Below are positions 10,969 through 21,183 of a DNA stretch of 64,000 bases, piece by piece (positions within the stretch are counted from its first letter, which is position 1; the number at the start of each line of letters is the position of its first letter). The translations under genes and the position numbers were made by a program. The stretch comes from Rhodosporidiobolus odoratus. Taxonomy: Eukaryota > Basidiomycota > Microbotryomycetes > Sporidiobolales > Sporidiobolaceae. The notes beneath the pieces are model-generated. The model was not told where the DNA came from. It did not search any database and was given only the letters and a program-made list of their open reading frames with translations. The DNA lies in the NCBI GenBank assembly GCA_034387635.1, contig JAOANU010000016.1:62001-126000 (forward strand), in the 5' to 3' direction.

Positions 10969-13900
10969 TCACATCAACCGCTTCAAAAACCCCTTCTTCT
11001 TGATCTTACTCCCATCACCGCTTCCATTCTTGGCCGATCCCGCTGAAGAAGACGAAGGAGGTAAGGATGAGGTGCTACGCTGATGGCTCAATTGTGAGCC
11101 CATCATTGAAGACGACGAAGGAGGAGGTCCAGAGAAGCCACTCGAGGCTACCGAACTGGGTCGAAGGCCATCGTGGACAGAATCGAGACGGTGCTGTTGC
11201 TGGGGTGGAGGTTGTTGATGATGAGGATGCTGTTGAGCCCGTGTTGGTGCCGGAGGGGGAAGAGCCTGAACCTTCTGATGGTACCTCGCATCAAACGCTT
11301 GTTGAGGAATCCCAAACGATTTCGGCGGAGGAATCTTGTTCGACTTGGACGGTGGCTCAAACTTGTTTGTCAAATGACCACTTCCTCCTCCTCGTTCAAG
11401 GTTGGCCAGATCCGAGGTGAACTGTTGAGGACTGACAAGGTGAGTTGTACCGAGGAAGACGTCCTTGTTGGTCGATTGAGAGACTTTGTAGACGGTTCGA
11501 ACTTCGGAATAGGTAGCTCCACCGGCGACGAAGACCATGACGCGTTGTTTTGGTTCGTTTAGGACTCGTTTGCTGCGTTGTGCGGTCCATTGTGGTCGAG
11601 CAGATCGGAGAGAGCCGGAAGTGGGTGCGGAGACAGTGGCAGAGGATCGAAGGGAGGAACCGCCAGCAGCGGGGGCGTCGCGGACGTAAGGGAAAATGGT
11701 TTGGTCGAGGGTACCGGCAAAGTTATCCTGCGGAATAAGTAGGCATGAGTGACGGAAAATAAGGTGGAGAGAGGAAGAGCGCTGACGTACTTCAAGCATG
11801 TACTTGATCATGGGCTGGTAGCGCGAGATGTCGTAGGAGTCTTCCTCTTCTTTTTGCTTGAAGATCGCTTTTCGCTTCTTGCCCGAATCCTGTTAAAAAA
11901 AGCGACATGATCAGCTTACCCTCGTTGCCCAGAGAGGGCCGAGGAGGGCTTCGCACCTTGTCAACATTGACGCCAAGGTGATTCAGATTGTTCACCGCGT
12001 CCATCTCGTGCAACGCCAGCCGAGCATGCTGATACAGCCTCTTCTTGTCCCCTTCTGGAACGCCATCGCGGTGCATGATGTACAGAGCGATGATGCGAAG
12101 CTTGTCGGTAGAACTGTAAGCCATCTAGGCTATTCAGCAGCTGGTCGGGGCAGAGCAGCGTGGGAAGACGCAAGAGGTCGGGGCGCACCTGACTGATCGG
12201 TCGTCGAGCAGGGGAACCATTTCCTCCACAAGAGTTTTGGGCGTTTTACCGTCTGGTGTGACTCCCGTTGCACAGCACTACCAGCAGAAGGAGGGAGGAG
12301 GGCAGTCAGGCACATTTTCAGAGGAGATTCGGCATTCGAAAACGCACCTGTTCGACCCCGGCGGAAACAGGCAGCTTCTTCTTGTCGAAGAGGGCCATAC
12401 ACTTTTCTGCCATGGTGAGATGCAGTGACAGCTATGAGAGGAAGAAGTTGGTGTCAGGGGCTACTTCGCCATGAGGGATGGGAGAGATATCTTTGAACCG
12501 CACCTTCTCCTTGACCTCCCTCATCTGGGGCAGACTCGCCAACATATCCTTCATATCATTCAGACTCGTCGTACTGCATAGATTGCAGAAGACGAGATTC
12601 TCGTGAGCCCAAGGTTCACCCTCCCCCCTCGCCCACAAGATCGAGGAGGAAACCACAGATGCGCGCTAGAAGAAGAAGAAGAAGCAACGCACCCAGACCC
12701 CCCAAAAGTCCCTCCATGTTCTCCAGCATAAGCCTTGAAGTCGGCAATCAACTTGTCCAACGCATCCTTCATGTGCATATGTCGCACTTCGACCCAAACC
12801 TTGTCTTCGTCCGACAAGACGGCTTCCTTCTCTTCGAGCGCGCCTTGCTCGTTGGTGAATTCGTGTCTGAAGGGAGGCGTCGATCAACGATCGCAAAGGC
12901 CGCGAGGGAGGGAAAGGAGGTAGAGAAAAAAGGACGAACCGATATCGCCTTCCGTCGATGATGTCGAGAAGGTCGTTGATCATGGCTTGGTAAGTAAATT
13001 CGTGCAGGAACGGCGCGTTGAGGTCCATCGAGCGGTCTGTGATGAACAGGACTCCGCGAGGTCGCGGTGGATCCGAGACGGGCTGCGACATTGCTCATTA
13101 GCTGACAGAGGTACGAATGCAAGACCGGTGGCGAAGGGAAAAAAAAAAAAAAAACCCGACTCACAGGGAAGTTATTGTTATCCCTTGCATAGGCATCCAT
13201 CTCTGCTTGTACTCGCTCCGCTAACCGTTTTCCAACCGCTTCACCAACGGCGAGACCAGGTCCAAGAATCGCATGGAAGGAGGAAGGCGGGTTGTAGTAA
13301 CGAATCAAGGGGTATTCTCCGAGAGTGGCGAGAGTGTTGACGATCTAGGCATGACAAGATTAGCCTGCGATATGGATCGGCATAGTCAGGAAACGATGTC
13401 ACGAACCGACCGGCTCATCCACCCAATTTCGTCTTCCCACCTCGCGAGTGCCCGATCGAGCGGCCCATCCGGGGGCGCGTACAGGGAGAAGAAGGTATGT
13501 GGAGAGCGAAGGGAAAAGACACGAGGTTCCAAAGCTGCTCAATGGAGGTTGTAAGCGACATGGGAGACAGGAAGAAAATGAAGGGGAGCGCACCATGGAA
13601 GTTAATATACAGCTCCTTCAGCCCTTGCAGGTAGTCCTCCGGTAGACCCTCTGTCAGCTTCCCCACCAAGCCGTCGTTGATCCCTGTTTGTGGAAATAAA
13701 TGTCAACGTGGCTCGAGTAGCGGAAAGTGCAAGAATATGGGCGAACCGTCGAGGAAATTGATGTAAGCTGCGCCGTACTTTGGCGGTTCTGGGGGCTGCT
13801 GCGGGGCCTTGCTCCTGCTCTTGCTTTGCTGTACGGGTGGAGTCGGGGCATAGTCTCGGAGGACGAGGTCGACGTTCTGCGTTGTCGGCATAAGGAGATA

Positions 13901-14295
13901 GACCGCCGCCAAGCGAGGTTGCGGTGACCGGTGCGCCGTGATCAAGTCGACCTCTGTAGATCGCAAGGGTCAGCTTCATAGCTGTGGTCGCGTGTCACTG
14001 GCAGTCACAGACCGGCAGGACAGGCGGAGTGAGGGTGTGGACACGAAACATACGTTGCACGCCCTCCTCTAACACATCGTAGGTGGACAGGACCGAGTGT
14101 AGCATGGCCTGAGTGTACTGATCTACGATGAGGATCTTCCATCTTGATGGTACAGAGCGAAGGGCGTCGAGGTAACCTGAATATTGTCGAGTGGGGGGAG
14201 AGATGAGAAGAACACCGAAGTCAGCTCGTGTGACTGTACAAGCTGTCAGAAGGTATGGACCTACGCTGTTTGATCAGGTCAAGTAAGCTGGTCAT
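10969..14295 (-). CDS. SEC1: Sec1/Munc18-family SNARE regulator (Sec1-like)
   Basis: SM proteins bind syntaxin-type SNAREs and promote fusion of secretory vesicles with the plasma membrane. The first exon codes [11 protein letters not shown] (ATG at 14295), followed by a short intron and [20 protein letters not shown]. Further conserved blocks are [49 protein letters not shown] (the SM signature around domain 3a), [31 protein letters not shown], and [18 protein letters not shown] near the end. At least ten short introns are present. Order and content fit Sec1 better than Sly1, Vps45 or Vps33. After the SM fold there is a long low-complexity tail rich in Pro, Gln, His and Ser, ending in a polybasic stretch [13 protein letters not shown] poly-T intron tract is noted separately. 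Confidence 0.9.
13138..13155. repeat. Poly-A/T homopolymer in a SEC1 intron
   Basis: A run of about 16-17 adenines on the plus strand (poly-T in the sense of SEC1) lies in an intron between the exons coding DNNNFPVS and [10 protein letters not shown]. It sits where a polypyrimidine tract would be. Confidence 0.75.
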
Positions 14296-15216
14296 AGCTA
14301 GTGAAGCGAGCGAGGTGGTTTCAAGCCAAGTTATCGGAGCAGGAGAAGATGAGCGGCTTGTCCTGTGACGCTGAGCAGACTCCGCTACCTGATGCTAGAC
14401 TACCGCGCCAGACCGCTCAGCAGTCTTAGCGTCTGCCCGCCACTACCGTGGCACGTCCCGCTCGCGTTGGCACACTGATACATCCCTCGCGTCCGTCGAC
14501 CGGCAGTCAACAGCGCCTGACGCGAGCCGTGTCAAGTGGGCTCAGCGGGATGGCACCCACTGTGCAGTCGCGACGAGCAGGTCCGTCCGTCCGCCGGCTC
14601 GTATTCGAGACTGAGCAGCTGCACTGACTTTTTCTTCCCAGGCTCGCCAAAGGCTCGCGATGATCTGCCTATCAACAAGCCTACTCTGACCTGCTATCGC
14701 CAATCTCGCTGCACGACACACGGTTCCCGGACTCCTCCTTGCCGACGTGTCCTTCTATCGATACCGAGCATGCACCTGTTTGCAACCTCCTGCTCCTCCT
14801 CCAGGATCGTTTCTTCAACCGCTAGGCCATCAGTACGGGACCCACCGACAGCCAGTCAGGCACTGATATGTCTCTACTGTATCGTGCACGTTGGCAACGC
14901 GGTGTTGCGTGTAGTGTAGTGCAGATTGGCAGACGGTTGCCGATGTTCAGAAGGCAGGAAATCTCGCTTGTGCCACAACGCGGCTTGCCTATTGAGGCCG
15001 AACACTTTGTGCGCCCGTTAAGTACAACATGCACGTGAGCAAAGATCGCTTAGGGCGAACCGCACAATCGCCAGCCTCTCCCGGCGTCTCCGCGGCGCTC
15101 ACTGGACTCTCGAGATCCCGACGGGCGAGCGCGGCGAGCCCTGCCCCACTTCTTCACTAGACTTTTCCTTTTCTTCTCACTCGAATTCCCTTTCTTGCAC
15201 TGACACTTCGAGCGAC
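14296..15216. promoter_or_regulatory. Divergent promoter region of SEC1 and the first lipase
   Basis: A 921-bp spacer between divergent genes. The last 150 bp before the lipase ATG are C/T-rich, as is common upstream of red-yeast starts. No conserved ORF or RNA gene was recognised. Confidence 0.5.
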
Positions 15217-17080
15217 ATGCGTCTGCTCGCAAACATCGCCTTGTGGGCGCCCACGATCTCACTCGTATTCTCCGCCGCCGTGGCTCCTTCTCACGCCCCG
15301 ACCTTCTCTCTCCAGCACCTCCCCCCTTCCGCCCTCCTTCGCCGTCAAACCCTCTCAACGAACGAGACCTACCCTCCTCCCTCCTCTGACCCCTTCTACG
15401 ACCAACCCGACGGCTACCACCGCCAACCCAATGGCTACACGCTGAAAAGCCGGAAGGTAGCGACCGCTTTGGATCAGCTCTCGACCGCTTGGCAGGTACT
15501 GTACAAAACTACCGATGCACAGGGCAAAGCGGATGCGACGGTCGCTACGCTGTTCAGGCCACTTGAGCCGGTTAGTCCCCCTAGGGTGATGTTGTATCTG
15601 GGTGAGCTCAGGCTGCGTGTTGTGCTCTTTCAGCCCCCTTTTCCCCGTGCCGTTTGCGCTGTGCCAGCCGACGCTCTCCCTCATGTCGTTTTCCTCATGG
15701 TGACTGACACTTTGATTCACCTACTTCACCTCAATTTCGCCCTTCGATCCCACGATTCACCCGGGGTTTTTCCAGCACCCACCGATACCGCCCGACTCGA
15801 CTGCCAAACCTCCTTCTCGCTCATCTCCCCCGGCTCGAACGCAACCAGTTCTGGAGATCTCCTCGAGCTCCTCATCGCCCTCCAAAAAGGGTGGTACGTT
15901 TCAGTACCCGACCACGAAGGCAGCAAAAGCGCTTTCATCTCTGGCCTTACTGAAGCCAGGGCGGGGTTGGATGGGCTAAGGGCATTGCTCGCTTTTGAGG
16001 GGCTCGAGAAAGAATTGAAGGGGTATAAGGCGGTTATTAGGGGATACAGCGGTGGCGGACATGCAGCTGGGTGGGCGACTCAATACCTCTCGACGTATGG
16101 GAAGGGTCTCAACGTGCGCTCTCCATTTTGTCAGTGTAGCTCTACGCACAGCGTTGCTGATGTGAGTCTTCTACAGGTTGTCGGAACGGCGATGGGCGGC
16201 GTCCCCGTCGACCTTTACTACACGTTTGACCTTCTCAGCGGCACGTAAGCCTTACTTTCCTCCGTTCGAGTACTCCTCTGATCGGGTGACTCACGCCATA
16301 TGTTGACTCGTCGCTTGCATCGCTTTGCATGCCTCTCCTCCGATCCCGCCCCGTTCAAACAGCGCCAATGCCTACCTCGCCCTCTCCGCCGTCTCCGGTC
16401 TCGCTAATGCCGAACCCTCCCTCGATCAGTGGCTCAAATCCCATCTGACCCCTGAAGGACTGACAGCAGTCGCCTACGCCCGGAACAATTTGTACTGCCT
16501 CGACGCTACCGCCAATTCGACTTATCCTTTCTCTGCCAATGTTTATTCCCTCCTCAAAGGTGGCGAGGAAAGTCTTCACGAAGGGACGCCGTACGATGTG
16601 TTTGAGCAGAATAGACTCGGGAGGAAGATGAAAGATGGGAATAAGGGGATTCTACCGATTCCGACTTTCATGTACCATTCCAAGTTAGTCCTGCCTTACC
16701 TCTTCCATTCTTCCCTATCTCCTAGCTTGATCTACCTACTGACTAGAATTCTTGACTTCCGTACCTGCTCGACCTGTAGGACGGATGAATCCGTCTCTTA
16801 CGCTCCCATCAAACCCTACTACCTTTCGCAATGTTCTCTTGGCGCCAAAATCCACCTCGCCACCATTTCCGCCTCGACTCACGTCGAGGGCTACTTGACC
16901 TACCTTGGAGACTCTTATGCTTTTCTGCAGAAGGCCTTCGAAGGGTCGCTCGATGAAGAGATGGGAGGAGGATGTAAGGCTACGGATGGAGTCGAGTTGG
17001 ATTTGTTGACTGCTGGTTACAGGGAAGTCATTGGGGAAATAGCGAGTCAGCAGATCGCGCAAATTCTGGCGTCGGCTTGA
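15217..17080 (+). CDS. Secreted LIP-family triacylglycerol lipase, copy 1
   Basis: An extracellular alpha/beta-hydrolase of the secretory lipase (LIP) family, the group of Candida lipases and Pseudozyma CalA. Residues 1-20 (MRLLANIALWAPTISLVFSA) form a signal peptide; an RR pair near residue 46 could be a Kex2-type site. The nucleophile elbow is GYSGGG (about 16045), in VIRGYSGGGHAAGWATQYLS. The acid is the Asp of TDESVSYAPIKPYY, at the very start of an exon following PIPTFMYHSK. The His is in ASTHVEGYL. The N-terminal block YPPPSSDPFYDQPDGYHRQPNG is typical of the family. Four introns are inferred: after MLYL, before VVGTAMGG, after LLSGT and after YHSK. Copy 2 lies 0.9 kb downstream in the same orientation with the same visible exon layout, indicating tandem duplication. 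Confidence 0.92.
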
Positions 17081-18004
17081 GCGGCGCAGGGGACTCAAGG
17101 CGGAAGCAGACACGGAACATGACCGGTTTTTTTTTTCTTTCCTCCCTCGCTCGCACTCGTCACTCGTTCTTCTCGTACTTCCGTTCCTCGTATATCGGCA
17201 TGTACTTCATGCTCTCTGTGCATCGTGGTCAAGTCGCACGTACAGTCCCGCTGTGTCAGCTTCGTCTTCTGCGGACGGCGAGGAGAAAGACCGCAGCGCA
17301 AGTAACCCGCGAAACTCAACGCAGTGAATGGGCTCATGCTGCTTCACTCAAGGCCGCTAGTTAGCTTGTAGCAGACTCAGTGACTGGATATGATTGCCTG
17401 GAGCCAGGTTAGAATTGGAAGCAAACGCGCAGTCAGCCTGAGCGGTCGGCTCGCCCTCTTACACCTCGCTCGGCTGATGGTGCAGTGCTGGAGTGAGCTT
17501 GCAGCGCACATGTCACATCTGTACTGCGCCCCGAGCTTGCTCCGCCTCTCCCTCGCGGTCTCTGGCTCACGTCCGCTCCGTATCGTCAATGCGAGCCGGC
17601 GACTTCTGACAGGCTCGGCACGGCTGTAAGCCGCCGCGGAGGAGAACACAGGGCTGACTCAGGTGCAACCCGGCCACCGCGACGTCCCCTTTCCGGGTCG
17701 TGTAGGACTGACGATTACTCCGTGCAGGTGCTTCCGCTTCCGCCCGTTATCTGCAGACCCGCTTCGGACTGCTCGATTACCCACCGGCACACTCGGCTTC
17801 TAGCTTCTGTTCTCTGGCCGGATCGCCCGTTTTCTTCAGCCGAAAGGCGGCCGTCTCGCGAGCAATAAAAACCGCTTCTTCCGACTTCCTCACCTTTCTC
17901 CCTTGCTTCCTCTCGTCGGCGTGCGAGTCCATCCGCCCTTCTTCCCTTGGCTCCCCCCCTTGGCTCCCCTTTCTCAGACCTTTCCCACCTCACTTCGAGC
18001 TGCC
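17081..18004. promoter_or_regulatory. Spacer between the tandem lipases
   Basis: 924 bp holding the 3' flank of lipase 1 and the promoter of lipase 2. C/T-rich tracts precede the second ATG. Short ORFs here have no family features. I see no leftover third lipase copy or transposon remnant. Confidence 0.5.
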
Positions 18005-19878
18005 ATGTTGTCGCTCGCGAGCGTCGTCCTCTGGGCGTCTGCTTTACCACTCGTTCTCTCGGCCGCGGTCACTCCTTCGGATGCTACTACCATCGCCCCG
18101 GTCTTCTCTCGCAAGAACCACGCTCCTTCCACCTTCCTACGCCGTGCAGGTCTCGCAACCCACGAGACATACCCTCCTCCGACTTCCGACCCGTTCTACG
18201 CCCCACCCTCAGACTACCACCGCAAGCCTAACGGTGCCGTCTTGAAGAGTCGGAATGTAACGACTGCTTTCGACTACCTCGCGACGACTTGGCAAGTGCT
18301 CTACAAGACGACGGACGCTCAGGGCAAGGCGGATTCGACTGTCACGACGCTGTTCAGACCGCACAACCCGGTCAGCCCGCCTAAGGTCATGTTGTACTTC
18401 GGTGAGTTCGCGCTTTCGCCTTCCTTCTGCTTCTTTTCCTGTGTCGCGTTGCCCGCGTCATCGCCGGCGTTGCTCGGGCCGTCGCACGCACTCTTGCTGA
18501 CGGTTCCTTCGGCATCCTTCCTCCCCCCATCGTCATGGCGATGCCCTCGCAACGTCTCGCCCACCCTTAGCTCCTACCAACACTGCCCGACTCGACTGCG
18601 AAACCTCCTTCGCCCTCCTCTCGCCGACCTTCAGCGATACGAGTCTCGTCAACATCATCGACCTGTCAATCGCTCTGCAAAAAGGGTGGTACGTCTCGGT
18701 ACCCGATCACGAAGGTAGCAAAAGCGCCTTTTTGTCCGGCATGACTGAAGCCAGGGCTGGTTTGGATGGCCTGAGGGCTATGCTTGCTTTCGACGGCTTG
18801 AAGGAGGAGTTGAAGGAGTACGACGCTGTCATTAGGGGATACAGTGGAGGTGGACATGGGGCAGCGTGGGCTACTCAGTATCTCTCGACTTACGCAAAGG
18901 AGCTTAAGGTGCTTTTTCATTTATCACCAGTAACCAAGTGCAGCACAACTGACGCCGTTGCCTCAACAGGTTGCCGGCGCAGCAGCAGGCGGCGTTCCCG
19001 TCGACCTTTACTATACTTTTGACCTCGTCAGCGGCACGCAAGTCTGTTTCTCCCGAGCCCATTGTTATGACTGGCGTACTGATGGGCCTTCCTTTCTGCG
19101 CTTGCTTGAAACGTACGCTCCTTGCTACTCCCTCGCCACAGACCTGACGTCTACCTGGCTCTAACCGGCCTCGCCGGTCTCGCCAACGCCGAACCCTCTC
19201 TTCAAAGATGGCTCAATTCCCACACCACCCCGGAGGGACTCGCTGCCGTGGCCTACGCTCAGAATTCACTGGCCTGCCTCGACACGATCGCCACTGCGGA
19301 TAAGCCTTTCCCCAGCGACTTCTACTCGTACTTCAAGGGCGGAGAAGAGAGCATTCGTACTGGAGTTTTCTATGAGGTGTTTGAGAAGAACAGGCTAGGG
19401 AGGAAGATGAAGGATGGTAACAAGGGAGTATTGCCGATACCCATGTTCCTTCATCACTCCAAGTCAGTCTTTCTTCCTTTCCGGTCACCACCTCTTTCTG
19501 ACACTCTTTAGCTTGATTCCCTCTTACTCTGTCCCGTTGCTGACGTTTGCTTTCCTGCTCTCGCCCTTTCGCGTACGTAGGACGGATGGTGACGCCTCCT
19601 ACGCCCCGATCCGACCCTATTGGCGCTCGCAATGTGCCCAGGGCGCCAAGATTCACCTCGCCACCACGACCGGTCAGACGCACGTCGGTGCCTACCTCGG
19701 CTACCTCGCCGACTCTTACGTCTTCCTTCAAAAGGCGTTCGACGGCACCCTTGGACTTGACGAGTGCAAGGCTACCGATGGAGTCGAGTACGAGTTGTTA
19801 TCGGCGAATTACACGGCGATCATTGGAGATATCGCGAGTAAGCGGGTGTCGGACTTCGTTGAGGAGACTTCGGGTTGA
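18005..19878 (+). CDS. Secreted LIP-family triacylglycerol lipase, copy 2
   Basis: Tandem paralogue of the 15217-17080 gene. The ATG at 18005 starts a clear signal peptide (MLSLASVVLWASALPLVLSA). An upstream in-frame ATG at 17903 only adds Pro/Leu-rich sequence ahead of it, so I reject that start. Shared blocks are YPPPTSDPFYAPPSDYHRKP, WQVLYKTTDAQGKAD, LQKGWYVSVPDHEGSKSAF, the catalytic GYSGGGHGAAWATQYLS, GGVPVDLYYTFDLVSGT, PIPMFLHHSK followed by TDGDASYAPIRPYW (Asp), and TGQTHVGAYLGYL (His). Intron positions match copy 1, including the one before the catalytic Asp. The copies differ throughout the mature protein, and copy 1 lacks the DECKAT segment's exact form (EEMGGGCKAT instead), so the duplication is not recent. 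About 440 residues. Confidence 0.92.
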
Positions 19879-20138
19879 GCGAGCCAAAGTATCGAGGCAG
19901 CAGGACATATCATAAATGGATCGGATCTCAAGTTTCTCTAGATTCTCTTTCTTACACTCTTTCTCTTTCCGCGTCAACTCGCTTCTTCTTCGTAGTTCGC
20001 ACTCCGCATTCCGCATCGTATTCTCTCTGCAAAGAGGTTCTCTCAGGCTTGCGCGGGTCTCGGTCTGAATCCTGTGCTGCCTTCTGCTCTATCACGCTTC
20101 CTCTTCGTCCTCGTTCCTTTCACCCACTAATTTCGACC

Positions 20139-20846
20139 ATGGCCGCCCTCTCCGGCTTGCAACTGCTGCTCTACGGTCTCGTCTTGTCCTACAGCGGTCC
20201 GCGTCTCCCTTCTCTCTGCTCTCCACACCTAAATCGCTGAAACACTTCGTTCAACTGATGAAAAAGGCATCTCCCTGGTCCTCTCGCCTGAAAGCTTCTT
20301 GCTCAGGATCGGGCCGGTCGTCAAGCTCATGAAGCGGTATATTGGGCTGCAAGGCGCCGCGACCGCGCACGAGGGTGGTGAGGACGGGTGGGTAGGAATG
20401 GGAGTCGTCTTATCGGTTCTCGGTGCGTCGTTTCCCTCTGCATACCGTTGCTTCGGGACCGCTGATGTGCTAGAGTGTACCAGGATACTACTGCATCATG
20501 GCCGTCTACACCCTAGATGAGAAGTTCAAACGAAACTCGGGTCTTTTTCTTTTTTCTTTGGCCGCACCTTGTTTCTCTCGTTCTGCCTGCTCACCATTGT
20601 CCCTTTTGACTCGTTGCAGTCTCCGCACGCCTCTTCACCGGTATACTCTGCTACTACGCCTGCACATCCCCGTCCTCACTCTCACAAGGTTCCTCCTACA
20701 TAGCCCTCTTTGGCCTATTCAACGCTTTCACCGGCCTCGTTATGGGCCTATCAGTTGGGTTCGGGGATGGAAATGCGGTGGATATTGAACTGAAGCAACG
20801 AGCAGAGGCGCGGAACAAAGCAGTTCGCGCGGTGAAGACGACGTAG
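20139..20846 (+). CDS. Small multi-pass membrane protein, possibly ILM1-like
   Basis: Four exons give about 160 residues. Exon 1 (20139-20196) codes MAALSGLQLLLYGLVLSYSG. The first intron, 20197-20266, has GT-AG ends and a branch-like AACTGAT. Exon 2 codes ISLVLSPESFLLRIGPVVKL and a linker, exon 3 codes YYCIMAVYTLDEKFKRNS, and exon 4 codes VSARLFTGILCYYACTSP and SSYIALFGLFNAFTGLVMG, ending with a charged tail and TAG at 20844-20846. There are about four hydrophobic segments. Size, helix pattern and the RLFTGILCYY stretch remind me of fungal ILM1 (linked to mitochondrial DNA maintenance; ER/mitochondrial membrane), but I cannot confirm this from memory. The gene model is well supported by splicing and open frames; the name is not. 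Confidence 0.65.
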
Positions 20847-21183
20847 CACAGCGCATCGTGTCGTCGGTACAGAAACCGAAGATCCGTCTTTTCTCCCATT
20901 GGCCTCGCCACACTTGCGCACTGCTGACCCAGAGTAACGAGGAAGATACAGCATGCTATACTGCAGAAGAGAGAAGGAAGACCACAAAATGAAGACGGAA
21001 GGTGGTGGCGGACGGAGAAAGACGAAACACAAACCAGACGAAAGGAAAAGAGAAGACCAACGAGAGTTATAGACGAACTATATGTATGTGCTTGTGCGTG
21101 TGTAGTAGAAGACAGACAGGGGAGAAAGGGAGGGGGGCGGAGAGCCGGGTGAAGGGGAAGGCAGGGATGAACGATATGTACTC
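20847..21183. other. Convergent 3' spacer
   Basis: 337 bp between the 3' ends of the small membrane protein and the Rho GEF genes. It is A/G-rich on the plus strand. No gene is supported. Confidence 0.4.

Noticed and set aside
12659..13340. Several ORFs opposite SEC1
   Set aside because: They mirror SEC1 exons and cross its introns; the minus strand carries the SM-family motifs.
17903..18004. Upstream in-frame start for lipase 2
   Set aside because: It puts 34 Pro/Leu-rich residues before a perfectly good signal peptide starting at 18005.
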